Origin: Acanthochlamys bracteata
Taxonomy: Eukaryota; Streptophyta; Magnoliopsida; Pandanales; Velloziaceae
Direction: 5' to 3'
DNA: 64,000 nt
Assembly (NCBI GenBank): GCA_019914995.1
Contig: CM034142.1
Coordinates: 2,136,993 to 2,200,992 of the forward strand
Shown here in pieces: positions 1-10,966 of this stretch (position 1 is the stretch's first letter; every line of letters begins with the position of its first letter). A program made the translations under genes and the position numbers. The notes beneath the pieces are model-generated. The model saw only the letters and a program-made list of their open reading frames with translations. It ran no database searches and had not been told where the DNA came from.

Positions 1-1055
1 CAATTCTCACTGCTGAGTATGCCATGTACCCATTCACTACTCTCAATGCTTGAGTGGTACAAACTATGGCATATATAAGACTTCTCACAGCCAATATATA
101 TGATAGTCGAGATATATCAATCTTCTTCTAGTCTTGATTAGCAGATGCTCCAGAAGACAATTTAAGATAACAGAGAATGAGATAGACATTGGCTTACTTT
201 ATATGTTGAAATGTTGCAAAACCTTTCTCAAATAGCTCTTCTAAGATGGCCAAGTTTCTCTGTTATCTCCATTTATACATATTTGCATCTTGAAAATCTT
301 GTTCACCTACTCGGGTTCCTTGGTATTAAATTCCCGTACCAATTGAGCCTTCAGCTCCTAAAAAGATGTAAGCATGGGCCTGATTAAGCATGCTGTCAAC
401 GTATAGAAATAAGATGAAAAAAAATCATCTTGGATACATATAATCTCTTAAGATAGACACAAGAGTCCCTCACCAACTTCTATACTTAAGGCTTTGAATA
501 CGAGCATAAAATCTCTTGTATCAGAATAGTAGTGCTTGTTTAAGCTCATAAATGGATTTCCTTAGACAACAGGCCAAGTCCTCCTTACCTATCTTGACAA
601 AACCTTCCAGTTAAAGCATGTAGATCTCCTCTTACTACTCTTGGTGCAAGAATACAATCTTCACTTTTAGCTATTCCTAATGGACATCAAACGAGTGCAT
701 AAAGCTAGGACCACATGTGTCATCGTTAGACGAACCACAGAGTGAAATTTTTCTTCAAAGTCAATCCTTCCCTCTAAGCATAGTCGTTCGTCATTAATCA
801 AGCACGATACTTCTCTACTTAATCATGTCTACTGTTTGATTTTGTAAACCTATTTATTCCTAATGGCCTTATGCCTTAGGGGAAATGGGACCAGCTCCAA
901 CATGCATTTCTTGTGAAATGCATGCATCTCTTCTATATTTTTCTTATCCACTGGATAGTTTCACGACTTGCCAAGGCCTCTACTAGTACGATGGTTCTCC
1001 ATCTTCACTTAGAAGACAATAGGTAATGTTGGATTCAGACATATCTCTGACAACT
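1..1055 (-). mobile_element. Decayed Ty1/copia pol (reverse transcriptase / RNase H part)
   Basis: The minus strand, read through several frames and stops, gives recognisable copia pol pieces in the right order. Near 850-950 there is an NDTWELVP-like stretch followed by a VYKIK block. At about 720-780 there is a GIDFEEKFHSVVR-like block. At about 540-620 there is EGFVKIGKEDL followed by CLRKSIYELKQA, the classic copia YGLKQA region. Near 60-130 there is an RNase H-type block (RSLIYAIVCT). In-frame stops and frameshifts are frequent, so the element is dead. It continues beyond the left edge and, past a hAT insertion, resumes at 1906. Recognition rests on conserved copia motifs read by eye; the exact lineage is not assigned. 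Confidence 0.75.
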
Positions 1056-1067
1056 CCTCGTATTTTT

Positions 1068-1897
1068 TAGAAGTGACAATATATGACCCGATTCAAAGAC
1101 GCAATCCGAAACTGACCCATTTAATTAGAGTTAAAAATTTGACCCGTATAAATATATAAGTTGGGTTAGGATTGAGCGAATTTGATCCGGTTATTAAATA
1201 GGTCGATTTGGGTTAACCCGAAATTGCCATCTCTTGAAAAAATAACATTTGATTTTTCTTTCCGTTTATTAAAATATTAGAAATAAAAATAATCGACAAT
1301 AGTAATTTATAAATTATTAAACATATAGTATTTATAATCGTTATTTTTATATCTTAGTAAAATTGTGTAAAATAAGAATTATAATATTATTGATAGTATT
1401 ACTATATAGGTATTTCTATAATGACGAATTTGGATTGTGTATAACACTTTTTATCAAAAATTTGTAAGATAGCTATGTTTATCAAAACTTTCATCGAAAT
1501 TATTAATATGTATTTATAATCATAAAATTTCAGCTATCACCACATATTTTCAAAAATAAAAATAAATTTTTTTTTGCATATTTTAAGGACCGATGAAGAT
1601 AGTAAAGAAAGCACATTTTGACGGGTATTCAGTATATTTCGTCACTAAGAATATCGTGCATTTTTATTACAACTGATACTATAAATTCGATAAAACTTAA
1701 AAATATAGAATTAAAAATTAATAATTTTAATTATTAAATGGGCTTATCTGAACTTGATCTGGTATTGATAGGTTGGGTTAGAATTGACAATTTTGATATA
1801 TATAAATTCGTTAGTTGGATTAGGATTGAACAAATTTGACCCGATTATTAAATGAATCGATCCAAAACTGACTCACCAATCTAAATTGCCACCCCTA
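1068..1897. mobile_element. Non-autonomous hAT-like element with 8-bp target duplication
   Basis: The ends are imperfect inverted repeats: TAGAAGTGACAATATA on the left, and TAGGGGTGGCAATTTA when the right end is read on the other strand. They are flanked by GTATTTTT (1060-1067) and GTATTTCT (1898-1905), an 8-bp target duplication with one mismatch, as expected for hAT elements. The interior is AT-rich with no usable reading frame. A segment of about 100 bp after the left end (near 1140-1240) is repeated in the same orientation just before the right end (near 1798-1897). A related copy lies at 42635-43240 and an inverted fragment at 21943-22063. The element sits inside a copia pol remnant. Confidence 0.7.
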
Positions 1898-1905
1898 GTA
1901 TTTCT

Positions 1906-2265
1906 CAGGTGCTTTTTGCTTTGATGTGAGTGCCTAAAATTAAACCTCCGGAGTACTAATGCCTCGTGCTTGGTAGTACCATGATCACCAGTACCATGAT
2001 CACTAGCGCCTATCTGGTAAATGTTTTATTAATGCGTCTATTTTGCTATCGTGTCCAAGCCATTGATAAACTGGTTCATAATTCTTCATTGATATAACAA
2101 ATGAAGGACTTCGCCTTTATTGTATTCTCCTACCATGATCAATTAGAGATACTTTATTTGGCTACTAGAACCCAACTCCACCTTGGTTTTGTACACCCTT
2201 TGCATAGACTTAATGACATTTGTTTTATTTCAGATAGATAAAACCCAACTATGCCTCGAGCAGTC
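1906..2265 (-). mobile_element. Decayed Ty1/copia integrase fragment
   Basis: The minus strand gives a VYKTKVEL...QIKYL...GEY stretch around 2130-2210 that resembles the end of the copia integrase core, where an S/T-D-R/N-G-G-E-Y block is normal. Stops interrupt it. On the minus strand it lies upstream of the reverse-transcriptase remnant at 1-1055, which is the copia order (integrase before RT), so both are parts of one element split by the hAT insertion. A 15-bp unit containing AGTACCATGATCAC is tandemly duplicated near 1975-2005. Confidence 0.55.
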
Positions 2266-2271
2266 ACCTAT

Positions 2272-2530
2272 CACTATAAAAAAAGGTGTTTGGCAATCAA
2301 ACTTTTAGAATCAATACAAATAAGTCGCTACATATAGACAATAGTTACCACTTACAAACAAAATATTGGTCATGTTACACATCCGCGACCAAAACTGAAA
2401 GTCATTCTTATTGTATCAAGTATTAGTAACCAAATTAAACTTGGGTCGTGGTTACACAATAATCAGTGACCAACATTGATCAGTATTTCTCCAAGCATTC
2501 ATGACTAAAGTTAATATTACTACTCTTAAA
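2272..2530 (+). mobile_element. Possible CACTA transposon end
   Basis: The stretch opens with CACTATAAAAAAAGG, close to the CACTACAAGAAAA terminus of plant CACTA elements. It is followed by about 250 bp with several loose repeats of a 'gtgaccaa / tggtcgtggtta' type, resembling subterminal repeats. No matching 3' end or transposase was found in the window, so it may be a solo end or chance similarity. Confidence 0.3.
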
Positions 2531-2883
2531 ATAATAAATAAAATTAATTATTATAAATCTTTTTACTAAATCTATAGTCGTTGGATGTAATTTAGAACTT
2601 TCATATATTATATTAACAAAATTTTAGATAATCCAAATAAATACTGTCATAAGCATATCCCATTTTTCAAAATCCCTTATTTTAATGTTTTTTTCTTTGT
2701 TAAGCCTACTAAAATTTGATAGATGCAAGCTGCTTTGAACAATGATTTGGTGCTTGTAATGTAGCCAAATACACAATCAATAAACAAATAATTCACATTA
2801 TCCTCCTCACCTTTGAGAAAGGATACACCTCTAGATTACTTGGTCCTCCTCCTTTCATATTTCCCATTTTGAATTTGAAGTTT

Positions 2884-3113
2884 GGAGAAGCGTTTGAAAG
2901 TGTTTTTAAAATAAAATTTTGTTAGAATGAAAGATATTTTTATTATTTTTTAGAAACAAGTTTTATATTTTTTATCTCTAAAAAATAATAAAAATATACA
3001 ATAAAAAGATCTCACTATATAAAATCTTTTTATACTTTCTAAATTTTAAATAAATTTTCTAAAAAATATATAATTAAAAATTAAAAAATTATTTTTTGTT
3101 AAGCTGAATTTTT
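2884..3113. repeat. AT-rich MITE, family A (copy 1)
   Basis: A copy of a family of about 200-270 bp that recurs throughout the window. Ends resemble GCGTTTGAAAGTG and a degenerate inverted partner. The interior carries shared blocks such as TTTTTATACTTTCTAAATTTT and AAAAATAATAAAAATA. Other copies are at about 9061, 9418, 11143, 12170, 18290, 42256, 45899, 51328, 57116, 58318 and 60345. No coding capacity. Confidence 0.5.
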
Positions 3114-3344
3114 GGAATTGAACAAGACCGTCACTCATGACTCATATTTGTCAACAACAGTAGAGGCCCCTTGCAAATTAATTGTATATTCTATACGATA
3201 ACTCCTTACATATTCTATTCATACGTTTTTTTTATATCTGTATTGTTCAATTGAATCTGCATAATATTTATACCGTGATAAGTGTTTTAATGGTAGATGG
3301 CTGATTTGAAAAAGAAATATAAGATACACAGGCAGATATCGTAA

Positions 3345-3350
3345 TATAAA
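3345..3350 (+). promoter_or_regulatory. Putative TATA box of the small basic-protein gene
   Basis: TATAAA in the context GTAATATAAACCC, followed about 30 bp later by pyrimidine-rich sequence, as expected at a plant start site. Possible 5'UTR exon donors are CAG|GTAAAG near 3458 and GCG|GTTAGT near 3747, and an acceptor TTTTTAG at 4939 lies just ahead of the start codon. A second start near 3570 is possible. Confidence 0.35.
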
Positions 3351-3959
3351 CCCACTGCTCAAGCTGTTCTCCAACTCTCCGTTGCCTTCCAAAACCCAGG
3401 AAAAAAAGAAAGGAAAGAGAATCAAAGAAAAGAACAACCTAGTAAGGATTCAATCACAGGTAAAGTATTGCTGGTATTTGTCGGTTAAGCAGAACCATGA
3501 AACAATACTTGATGTGCCAAATACTTGCTTCTACCCTGCTCCAACCGCACTCATCGCATCACTCCTCTTTCTCTCCCGCCGACGTGTTCTTTATTACCTT
3601 ACCTCCAAATTACATCTTTCCGATCCTGATCAAATACTTCTTTTCTCAGCATCGATCGAATTTGTTTCGTGTTGTTCGTTGTACATCAATCAATCTATCA
3701 ATCTATCTTGAGTTGAGAAACAAGGCTCTTCTTGGGAATCAATCTGCGGTTAGTAGTTCGTGTTAAGTTTTGATCTAGTTTATTGATTTGTTCGATTTCT
3801 TTTATTTGTTTTTTATTCAAGAATTACACGTTTCTACTTCTTGTACTGTTAATTAGAAGTTCTTGCTATTCCCGATCTATTGTAGGGATGAGTTTTTCTA
3901 GCGTCGAAAGGATTATTAACGGTTATTGATGTGATCTTGTGAATTCTGTCCATGGATTT

Positions 3960-4440
3960 TTGTATTGGATTTGAATCAGATCTCGGATCAATCTATATTG
4001 ATTGACTGCCTCCGTTTTGTTGTTGCTAGCACATACTGCTGTTTTTAGTTTTGGATCTTCCAAATCATTCCCACAGTAGATACGGACCGATTTTTTTCTG
4101 AACCTTCCATAAAAAGATTCATTCTCGTCATAAAAAAGAGGAGGTAGAACCAAAAAAAATTTCCTTCTCGATTCATCTCTGGAGTTGAATACTTCATTCA
4201 AGAATTTTTTTGATCCAATCCATAGGAATCGATAGAAAAGGCAAATCCCCTATGATACACCAGATCCGGCTCAGTTATTGATAGAGTGAATAGATCTGCT
4301 ATTTCTTGAAATCTCTCTTCTGATTCAAAATCGTGGTGTAACGTGTATCACCTTGTTCCTACACAACTTGTCAATTCAGTCAGGCACTCGCCATCTATTT
4401 TCATTGCCCAACTCTTTGACAACATGAAAAAACCAAAAAC
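3960..4440 (-). pseudogene. ycf2: Nuclear chloroplast insertion: ycf2 fragment (NUPT)
   Basis: The minus strand encodes a degenerate but clearly recognisable part of plastid Ycf2, including [37 protein letters not shown] and [14 protein letters not shown]. Upstream on the same strand are pieces equivalent to ELGNENRWRVP, LNQKRDF and [16 protein letters not shown], reached through frame changes. Ycf2 is a very large protein of over 2000 residues, so only a small internal piece is here. Similarity stops near 3962. The fragment lies in the presumed 5'UTR intron of the downstream gene. Substitutions, stops and frameshifts show it is an old, non-functional transfer. Confidence 0.85.
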
Positions 4441-4953
4441 TCTACTCTACTCCTCTATCTACCCAAGGGAGTGATTCTTATTTCACCTATTGCTGTTTAG
4501 AATACCTTTGAAATCAGTAACTAGTTCTGTCTAGGTTATTGTCTTTGAATCTTGTATACGGTCAGTGTAGGTATGTTTTGTTTAATTGCTTCTTGCTAAA
4601 TTATGTTATGGGAGAGACAGTGCAAAGACTTTTTTTTTTGTGGAAGAAATTGTTTCAGTTGCTATGACAAATAACTGTAAATTAGAAATTTATCAATGAT
4701 TGTTTTACTTTTAGAGGACTTACAATTGCATTTGCTGGCTTCTGCATGATCCGTTCTATGAAAATTATAAGATCAACTGACAAATCCTGAGCTCATACGA
4801 ATTCCGTAGCAATCTCAACTCTAAGAGCTCAGGCCGATTTTCTTCTAGGTTGATTGACTGAGATATTTACTGCACCAGTGTTATATTAAGGCTAGTTCTT
4901 TTAGTGTAAAAGCTTATATGATTTTGCGATGCTTTTTAGGTTGGTAACAGAAG

Positions 4954-7900
4954 ATGGATGTGAATGAAGCACCTAAACAGGAAGCAACAGCCCCAACTAA
5001 AGTGGAAACTGTGACATTCGATCCAAGCAGGAGTAAGCTTTTGCCTCAACTAACAATTCTTCTGGTGTTGAACTTTCTTATTCTGCATCCTAGTTGTTGA
5101 CTATCATGGTACATTAGTATACTTCCCTTTAATGTGGTCTTTAGAAATAAATTCAAAATTCTGATATTTTGTGTTTCAATGAGTAAACCCCATTTCACTA
5201 TTTATAAGCTTTGCTTAGTGTATTATCATTGATAGGATTGTGCTTGTAGTTTAGTTAAGGCATCTTATTACTTTCTGATAGTCTAATGCAGCCAGTGAGT
5301 TAATTTTTTTCTAGATTGGATTTTCTAACGCTGATCATGAAAGAAAGCATGATATTTCTGAGGGAGTTAAAAGAGACAATGAGGGAATGTTCTTATTTCA
5401 TAGAGTACTTTACTGCTGCCGTCCACATTTTTAGTTTCAAATACCTAGAACAGATCCATAGGAGATATCTAAATCAACCAATGATATGCCTTTCATCTCA
5501 AACCCAAAAAAAAAAAGGAAATAGTAACGATATGCTGTGATCTTATACTAATTAGACATGTTTCTTGAAACTATCTACAATTCAATGAAGACGGTGAATC
5601 ATGGGTAGCTTAGACCGGAGATGTACTTGCTTGTCCAGTTTAAGTGGTATACATCACATTCAATACCCAACTAACTCTTTGTATGAAAGCTGGTTTACTT
5701 CTATGTATATGTCCATGGTTGTCTTCAAACTTCCATTATTATACCAATCATGAGCTAGTGGTCTCTTAAGTTATCATTAGATTGTTTAGAGGAATCTTAA
5801 TTCTATATTTATGTCAATGTGGTAGGTGAAGTTTCTGTTAGTTATTGACAGGTTTAAGTTCCCGTATTGGCAGACAAACTTCCAATAGTACTTATCATCA
5901 AGTATGATCGAGCAAGAGACATTTTTATTAATCTTTATATACAATTACAATTAGTTTTCCTGAAAGTTCTTGTCTAGTTCAATGTTTATGTATTTCAAAA
6001 AGTTTAGGTTTCAAGCATGAATTATGAAGCACGGACCAGATATGTGGACTGCGACACAACACGATACGGGCATACCAACACGACAATGTTCAAAATTATA
6101 GGACACGACACATATAGAATGTTGCTGTATAATTATGTACACACACATGCATTATAGCGTATATATTAACAAATATATACAAGTAAAACATGATAGAATA
6201 AAATATAAACTAAACATTTAGATATTGCAATGAATATGAAGAACTAGCGCTACCACATTGACTAAGTAAGAAGAAATTTAATTAGTGAATATTTTATCTA
6301 ATGATATCATGTATAAAAAATAACTGGTTCTTGTAAGTGAGTAGTACCCTGAGATTTCTTCAATACATATGTCAAAGTATGTTTTAGGTGTTTTGGATAA
6401 AACGAGTCTAAAGTGTTTGTCATTGGACGCTCTGCTCATATGTGTTGGAGGAATGTCCAATAAAGTGTCGTCTCGTATATGTGTCCAACGTGTACAGAGC
6501 ACCTTACTGGAAGTGTCTGTGCTTTATTGAGCACGAGTAGTCTGAGCAATTATTTTCGGCTATGGAGACTTATCTTTAGAAAAAGGAGCTTTACATTTTT
6601 TATGCATTTGCTTGGTTCTCAAACACAATTGTGAAATTTGTCTTCAATTTGTTGGTTGTTGATTTTTTTATGACCTGATCATTCTGCATTTTCCTTCTTT
6701 CTGAAGTGGTTGGAATTATTAAAAGGAAGGCCTTGATAAAAGATCTTGCTGCTGCCTATCATACTGAATGCGTTGCATACTGTAGAGAGCTCCTTCAACT
6801 TCAAAGAAAGTGGGAAGAGGTTCTATCTATTCCTGTGCTAGTTACACTGTATTAACGTAACTGTTCACTATTTTGGCTATTGGCAACATCTTGTATTGAT
6901 TCTTTTCTAATTCACCATAAGTCTAGGCCAGCCATTTATCAGAACTAAAGAAGCACGATAGCATAATTAAGATTAACTTGGGAGATTAAAATCACTTTAA
7001 ATTGTTAATTGAAGTTAATGGATTGATTTAGTCCAGTTTGGTTCTATCTCACGGTTTGAGAATTGCATGTCTTTGACTATCAGTTTTCAAGTATTACATG
7101 GAATCATAGATGATGCATGAGAATGCTGTCTTTTATCTCCCATAACAATGACATAAAAAATAAAAAATCCCGAGTCTTTGAACATTAAACTAGTTTGAAA
7201 AAAAAATGCCTTTCAGTTGGCTTTTATACCTTGGTATACCTTTGTGAATCTTTAGATTCTATTCCATAATCATTAATCAAAGCCACCTAAATTCAGGACT
7301 GAAAATTAGTTTGTGATTTGTGATGTTTTATATTTGTCTGTTATGGGTAGGGATTGCTAGATCTTTTTTCTCTGTACTTGTTTCTTTTATAGCTAAGGAT
7401 GCTAGAACTTGTTCCTTTTATTGCTAACTTTCTTTGATTAGCCTGGCATGGTAGAGCAGGTATCATACAAATGTAGTGTTAAACATTTGATGTTTTATAC
7501 AATTGAGATGTGTTATACATGATGTCAGAAAGGATTGAATTCCTTCGTGTATAATTTATTAACTACTTATCTCTTTTGCTTATATGTATTTTTTATTATT
7601 TAAATAGCTGCCACTTTATTGTCTCACCTTTTCATAATCTTCTATTTTTTCTGTGGGTATGGAGGATATTTCAGCCTATCTAATCTCAACAGACAACTAT
7701 TTTTGTATTCATGTCAGCATCTGTAGGCAGTGTTTCAGGGATTTGGTATTAATCATCAGAACCATGTAATTAGTGTCTGAGTAAATATAATTATGCGCAA
7801 CCAGCTGAAAATTAAATTGTATTCACTCTTTTGTGATTCTAGAAATTAAAAGTCCTTTTCTCGTTGGGAAATATTTTGTGTTTTGGCGTTTGGTTTCTTC

Positions 7901-8187
7901 TTCAGCACTCTGAACAAGGGATAGGTTTTCTTCTGTTCAAAATTTTGAGAACAAAAGAAAAGAACCAGAAGGATGTGTTGGAATTGATCTGTATCTCAAA
8001 TTACTGAGTATTAGTTGGAATTCATCTTTATCATTTGGCTACGGGATCTAGTTCTGGCAGTTCCTCTTGCAATCACTGATTATTAATTGGAATTTGTCTG
8101 CAACAGCAATCGAATGAAAGAAGAATTGTTGAAGAAAGCAGAAAAAGAATCATGAAGCCTCCCAAGCGTGCAAAGAAAGGGTTTTAA
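4954..8187 (+). CDS. Small basic protein of unknown function (3 coding exons, 90 aa)
   Basis: Coding exons are 4954-5032, 6707-6819 and 8107-8187. They join in frame across GT-AG introns: A|GTAAGC to CTGAAG|TG, then GAG|GTTCTA to CAACAG|CA. The start is the first ATG after a 5'UTR acceptor at 4939. The 90-residue product has an acidic/Pro-Thr N-terminus (MDVNEAPKQEATAP), a central predicted helix at about residues 27-64 with alternating basic and hydrophobic residues (IIKRKALIKDLAAAYH...CRELLQLQRKWEE), and a basic C-terminus (KRIMKPPKRAKKGF) that could be a nuclear localisation signal or bind nucleic acid. I do not recognise the family. The consistent splice sites and coding character support a real gene. 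The second donor is weak; if it is skipped, translation stops 13 codons later with an alternative tail. Both coding introns are long (1674 and 1287 bp), the first partly because of a TIR element. Confidence 0.65.
6022..6528. mobile_element. Possible Mutator-like non-autonomous TIR element in intron 1
   Basis: The left end contains GAAGCACGGACCAGATA. The right end, read on the opposite strand, contains AAAGCACAGACACTTCC. The GAAGCACGGACAC motif is a common terminal motif of plant TIR elements. Subterminal sequence is rich in GACAC/GTGTC words at both ends (6050-6110 and 6450-6520). No target duplication was clear and there is no coding capacity. It lies in the first coding intron of the small basic-protein gene. 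Confidence 0.4.
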
Positions 8188-8479
8188 CTAGTCTCGTTAT
8201 TCAATGAGGATTATCAATGGCTGTTTCAATCTGTAAAGTTTTATTTGTTTTATCTGATGAGTAGCTTCAAAAAGCTGAGTTGTACATGATAAACAACTCT
8301 GTCTATCTGCAGTTCTTGAGTTGGCAATCTTACTTTCTTAGCGTTTGTTAATTGCGCCCAATATAAGTACCTTAATATAGAAATTGCTATCTCTCCATCA
8401 GTATTCATGTGTATTATTTAGTGGTTTATGATATAGGCACTTCCCCCAGCTTCTATATTTCTGCACATTTTTTTGATCC

Positions 8480-8605
8480 AACTGTCCGATCGTTTGATCA
8501 GAAACTGTGATTCTATTTTTATTTTTCAAAAAATTCAGAATAAATTTAGACCGTCTGATCAAGCGATCTGACCTATGAATAAAGCGCCTGATTAGACGAT
8601 TGGGA
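8480..8605. repeat. Imperfect inverted repeat downstream of the small gene
   Basis: CCGATCGTTTGATCAGA near 8486-8502 is matched on the opposite strand by GTCAGATCGCTTGATCAGAC near 8552-8572, with an AT-rich spacer. A third related word, CCTGATTAGACGATTGGG, follows near 8587-8604. This could be a small fold-back element or a structured 3' end about 300 bp beyond the stop codon. Confidence 0.35.
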
Positions 8606-9060
8606 GCAACGAACTTTTAAGACTTCTTCGATTGCAATTAGGAGAAGTTAGTGTTCTCTTCCCGACCAGTAGAAACAGAGCTTCTGAAAAAGGTATCGCT
8701 GAGTGCGTATTTTAAATGCTTATAATTTTAATTTTTTTTTAATTTTGAATTATAAATAATTTATATATTTTAATTACATAAAAAATTTAAAATTTTATTT
8801 TTATATGCAGAATTTTAATTTTAATTTTTTATTTGCACATTTCGCAATGCAATTATATTTTTTAATTTTTAATAAACTTCTAAAAATTATTAAAACATAA
8901 ATATTAAATTTTACTTCCACTTTATTTTTTAATAAACTCTAATTTTTATTTTTCTTTTTTATGAAATCTAATTACAGATATTTGAGACATGCCTGACATT
9001 CCTTAACAGTGGCTAGTCGCTTAAATAAAATTCAAGTAATAGCTCACTCAAAAAGATTTG

Positions 9061-9290
9061 GAGAGCATTTAGAAATACTTTTGAAATAAAATTTTTTTAA
9101 ATATAAGATATTTTTGTTTTTTTTAAAAATAAAATTTACTCTTTTACCTAAAAAGTAAAAATAAATAACAAAAAAAATCTTATCTAAAAGAATTCTTATA
9201 CTTTCTAAATTTTTAAATAAATTATCTAAAAACTTATAAAAAATATATTAACGTGTACTGAAAAATTAAAAATATTCTTTAGATGTTTAT
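9061..9290. repeat. AT-rich MITE, family A (copy 2)
   Basis: Begins GAGAGCATTTAGAAATACTT and shares the block ATTCTTATACTTTCTAAATT with the other copies. Another partial copy lies about 130 bp downstream. No coding capacity. Confidence 0.45.
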
Positions 9291-9417
9291 CTAATTACTA
9301 CTGTAATCAACGGTTAGTCGCCGGTGCTTTTTCAAGTAATAGCTAACCGAAAAGGATTTCCTGCATCTAAAGCATTCTCTAGATGTTTTATTACTGAAAA
9401 ATTAATAAATTGTGTGT

Positions 9418-9605
9418 GTTTAAGAGTGATTTCTGAAATAAAATTTTTTTATTATATTTGATAAACGAACTTTATTATTTTAATTATAAAAAAATAATAA
9501 AAGTAAGTAATAAAATTTTTTAGATATTTTAATTTTTAAATAAATTAATAAAATATTATTAAAAATTTATTAAAAATATAAATCAAAAAATTATTTTTTT
9601 GAATG
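9418..9605. repeat. AT-rich MITE, family A (copy 3, degenerate)
   Basis: Begins GTTTAAGAGTGATTTCTG and continues with the TTAATTATAAAAAAATAATA and AATTTTTAAATAAATTA blocks typical of the family. The 3' end is poorly preserved. It lies between copy 2 and the 3' side of the ERF gene. Confidence 0.35.
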
Positions 9606-10022
9606 AAAGGGAGATAAATCGAATTCGGTAATTACAGCTTATTGAGCAAACAATGTTTTATTTAATTGATTGTACACAGAAGGAATAAGAAGCTGTGAAA
9701 ATTTCAATTTTGTTCACAGATATGTACCTATTGTACCTGTTTTCGCCTATAAAGAGAAGACGTCATTTACGCGTCCATAAGAGAAGTGGAATGTAAGTTA
9801 AAACTACCAGCTGACTACCAAAAACAATTCCAGAAGTCAACCAAAAAGGACACCTGGATTTGGTATAGAATCCTTAGAAGTACTACTACTGCTACTACAA
9901 ACAACATATACAAACCAATGATTTTGAAGCTTTTCGTTATTCGACATTTCCCTTTCCTCTGTTCATCCATTCACCTTGCGACCTGAAGTTTAAAGTTCAT
10001 TCGTCCGCAAAGTTTTGTAATA

Positions 10023-10712
10023 CTAATATGACCACGATGACTTTTCAATCACTTCAACTTCGCTTGACGGCGAATCGCAGAGTTGCGAATCATCTAATGG
10101 CATCAAATCCTGCAGCTCACTCCAGAAGCCACTCTGTTCTTCCCGACCGCTCTGTTTTTGCGGCTGGTGCTGCTGAGGCGATACAGGAACATGCTTGCCA
10201 TAGTTCTCCGGGAAGTTTAGCTTAGCTCTGGGACCGCGGAACTCAACAGCCGCCATGTCGTAAGCTCGTGCTGCATCTTCAGCAGTATCAAATGTTCCGA
10301 GCCACTTACGAACAGCCCGATGTGGATCGCGTATCTCCGCGGCCCACTTCCCCCAGGGACGTTGCCGTACACCTCTATACTTGCTCTTCTTCTTCCTCTT
10401 CTTCGTAAGGTCATCGCCATTATCTGCATGATTATTGCTTTGCTGATCGCTCTGTGCAGAGGTGATATCAACAAAGAAATCACACCCTAAGCAACCGTTG
10501 ATACCGCAAAGTTTACAGAGCTCTGCGTCTAACTCAAACGGTTGAGGCAATGAAGGCATAGTTGTTGATCCAGAGATAATGTTGGTGAAAACGGAGACGA
10601 GAATTGCATCTTCTTGCTGGGAACTGGGTCGACGAGCAAGACGACGATGATGGTGAGAAGTGTTTTTGAAGTTGTTTTGTAGTTTCATCACTTGTTGTTG
10701 GTGAAGAGCCAT
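10023..10712 (-). CDS. AP2/ERF transcription factor, group X (ERF109/RRTF1-like)
   Basis: Intronless 229-residue protein. A single AP2/ERF DNA-binding domain spans about residues 112-169 ([19 protein letters not shown]...[21 protein letters not shown]), with the ERF-type WAAEIRD element that contacts GCC-box DNA. Ahead of it is a basic run, KKRKKKSK (104-111), a likely nuclear signal, and a Cys cluster C-x2-C-x4-C-x2-C at residues 66-77 ([12 protein letters not shown]). That cluster is the signature of ERF group X (Arabidopsis ERF108-112), and the ISG...CxxC layout is closest to ERF109/RRTF1, a redox- and jasmonate-responsive regulator in Arabidopsis. The C-terminus has an acidic patch with W ([13 protein letters not shown]) that may activate transcription. 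The first ATG is used; it follows a TATA box by about 80 bp. Orthology to ERF109 rather than ERF108 or others is inferred. Confidence 0.93.
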   Translation of the reverse strand: MALHQQQVMKLQNNFKNTSHHHRRLARRPSSQQEDAILVSVFTNIISGSTTMPSLPQPFELDAELCKLCGINGCLGCDFFVDITSAQSDQQSNNHADNGDDLTKKRKKKSKYRGVRQRPWGKWAAEIRDPHRAVRKWLGTFDTAEDAARAYDMAAVEFRGPRAKLNFPENYGKHVPVSPQQHQPQKQSGREEQSGFWSELQDLMPLDDSQLCDSPSSEVEVIEKSSWSY

Positions 10713-10792
10713 GAATGAAACTTGAACTCTAAGAGTGGAAATTTTTGGTCTGTTGAATTTCTTGAAGCGCAGAGGAGTTTGGCAATTGGGTC

Positions 10793-10801
10793 TATATATA
10801 T
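10793..10801 (-). promoter_or_regulatory. TATA box of the ERF gene
   Basis: TATATATAG on the minus strand, about 80 bp upstream of the ERF start codon, which leaves room for a 5'UTR of about 50 nt. It is the only strong TATA box in the proximal upstream region. Confidence 0.6.
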
Positions 10802-10966
10802 GCAGGGAGGGGGGCTGGGGGAGAGTCGAAAGAAGAAGACGCGGAGATGAAACGGTTTAGACCGGTCACGGCCGAGAACAGTTGGTTAAGTTGAAGGACA
10901 GCTGGCAGGTTGCTGATGTAAGGTGTTATTTCGGAGTGAAGGATTTTGTTGTTTTTTTTTTTCAAG

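Noticed and set aside
1975-2005. Short tandem AGTACCATGATCAC duplication considered as a CRISPR-like or regulatory array
   Set aside because: Only two adjacent units, without spacers, inside a dead copia element in a plant genome.
10028-10483. Plus-strand and second minus-strand open frames over the ERF gene
   Set aside because: Shadows of the AP2-domain frame; no independent features.
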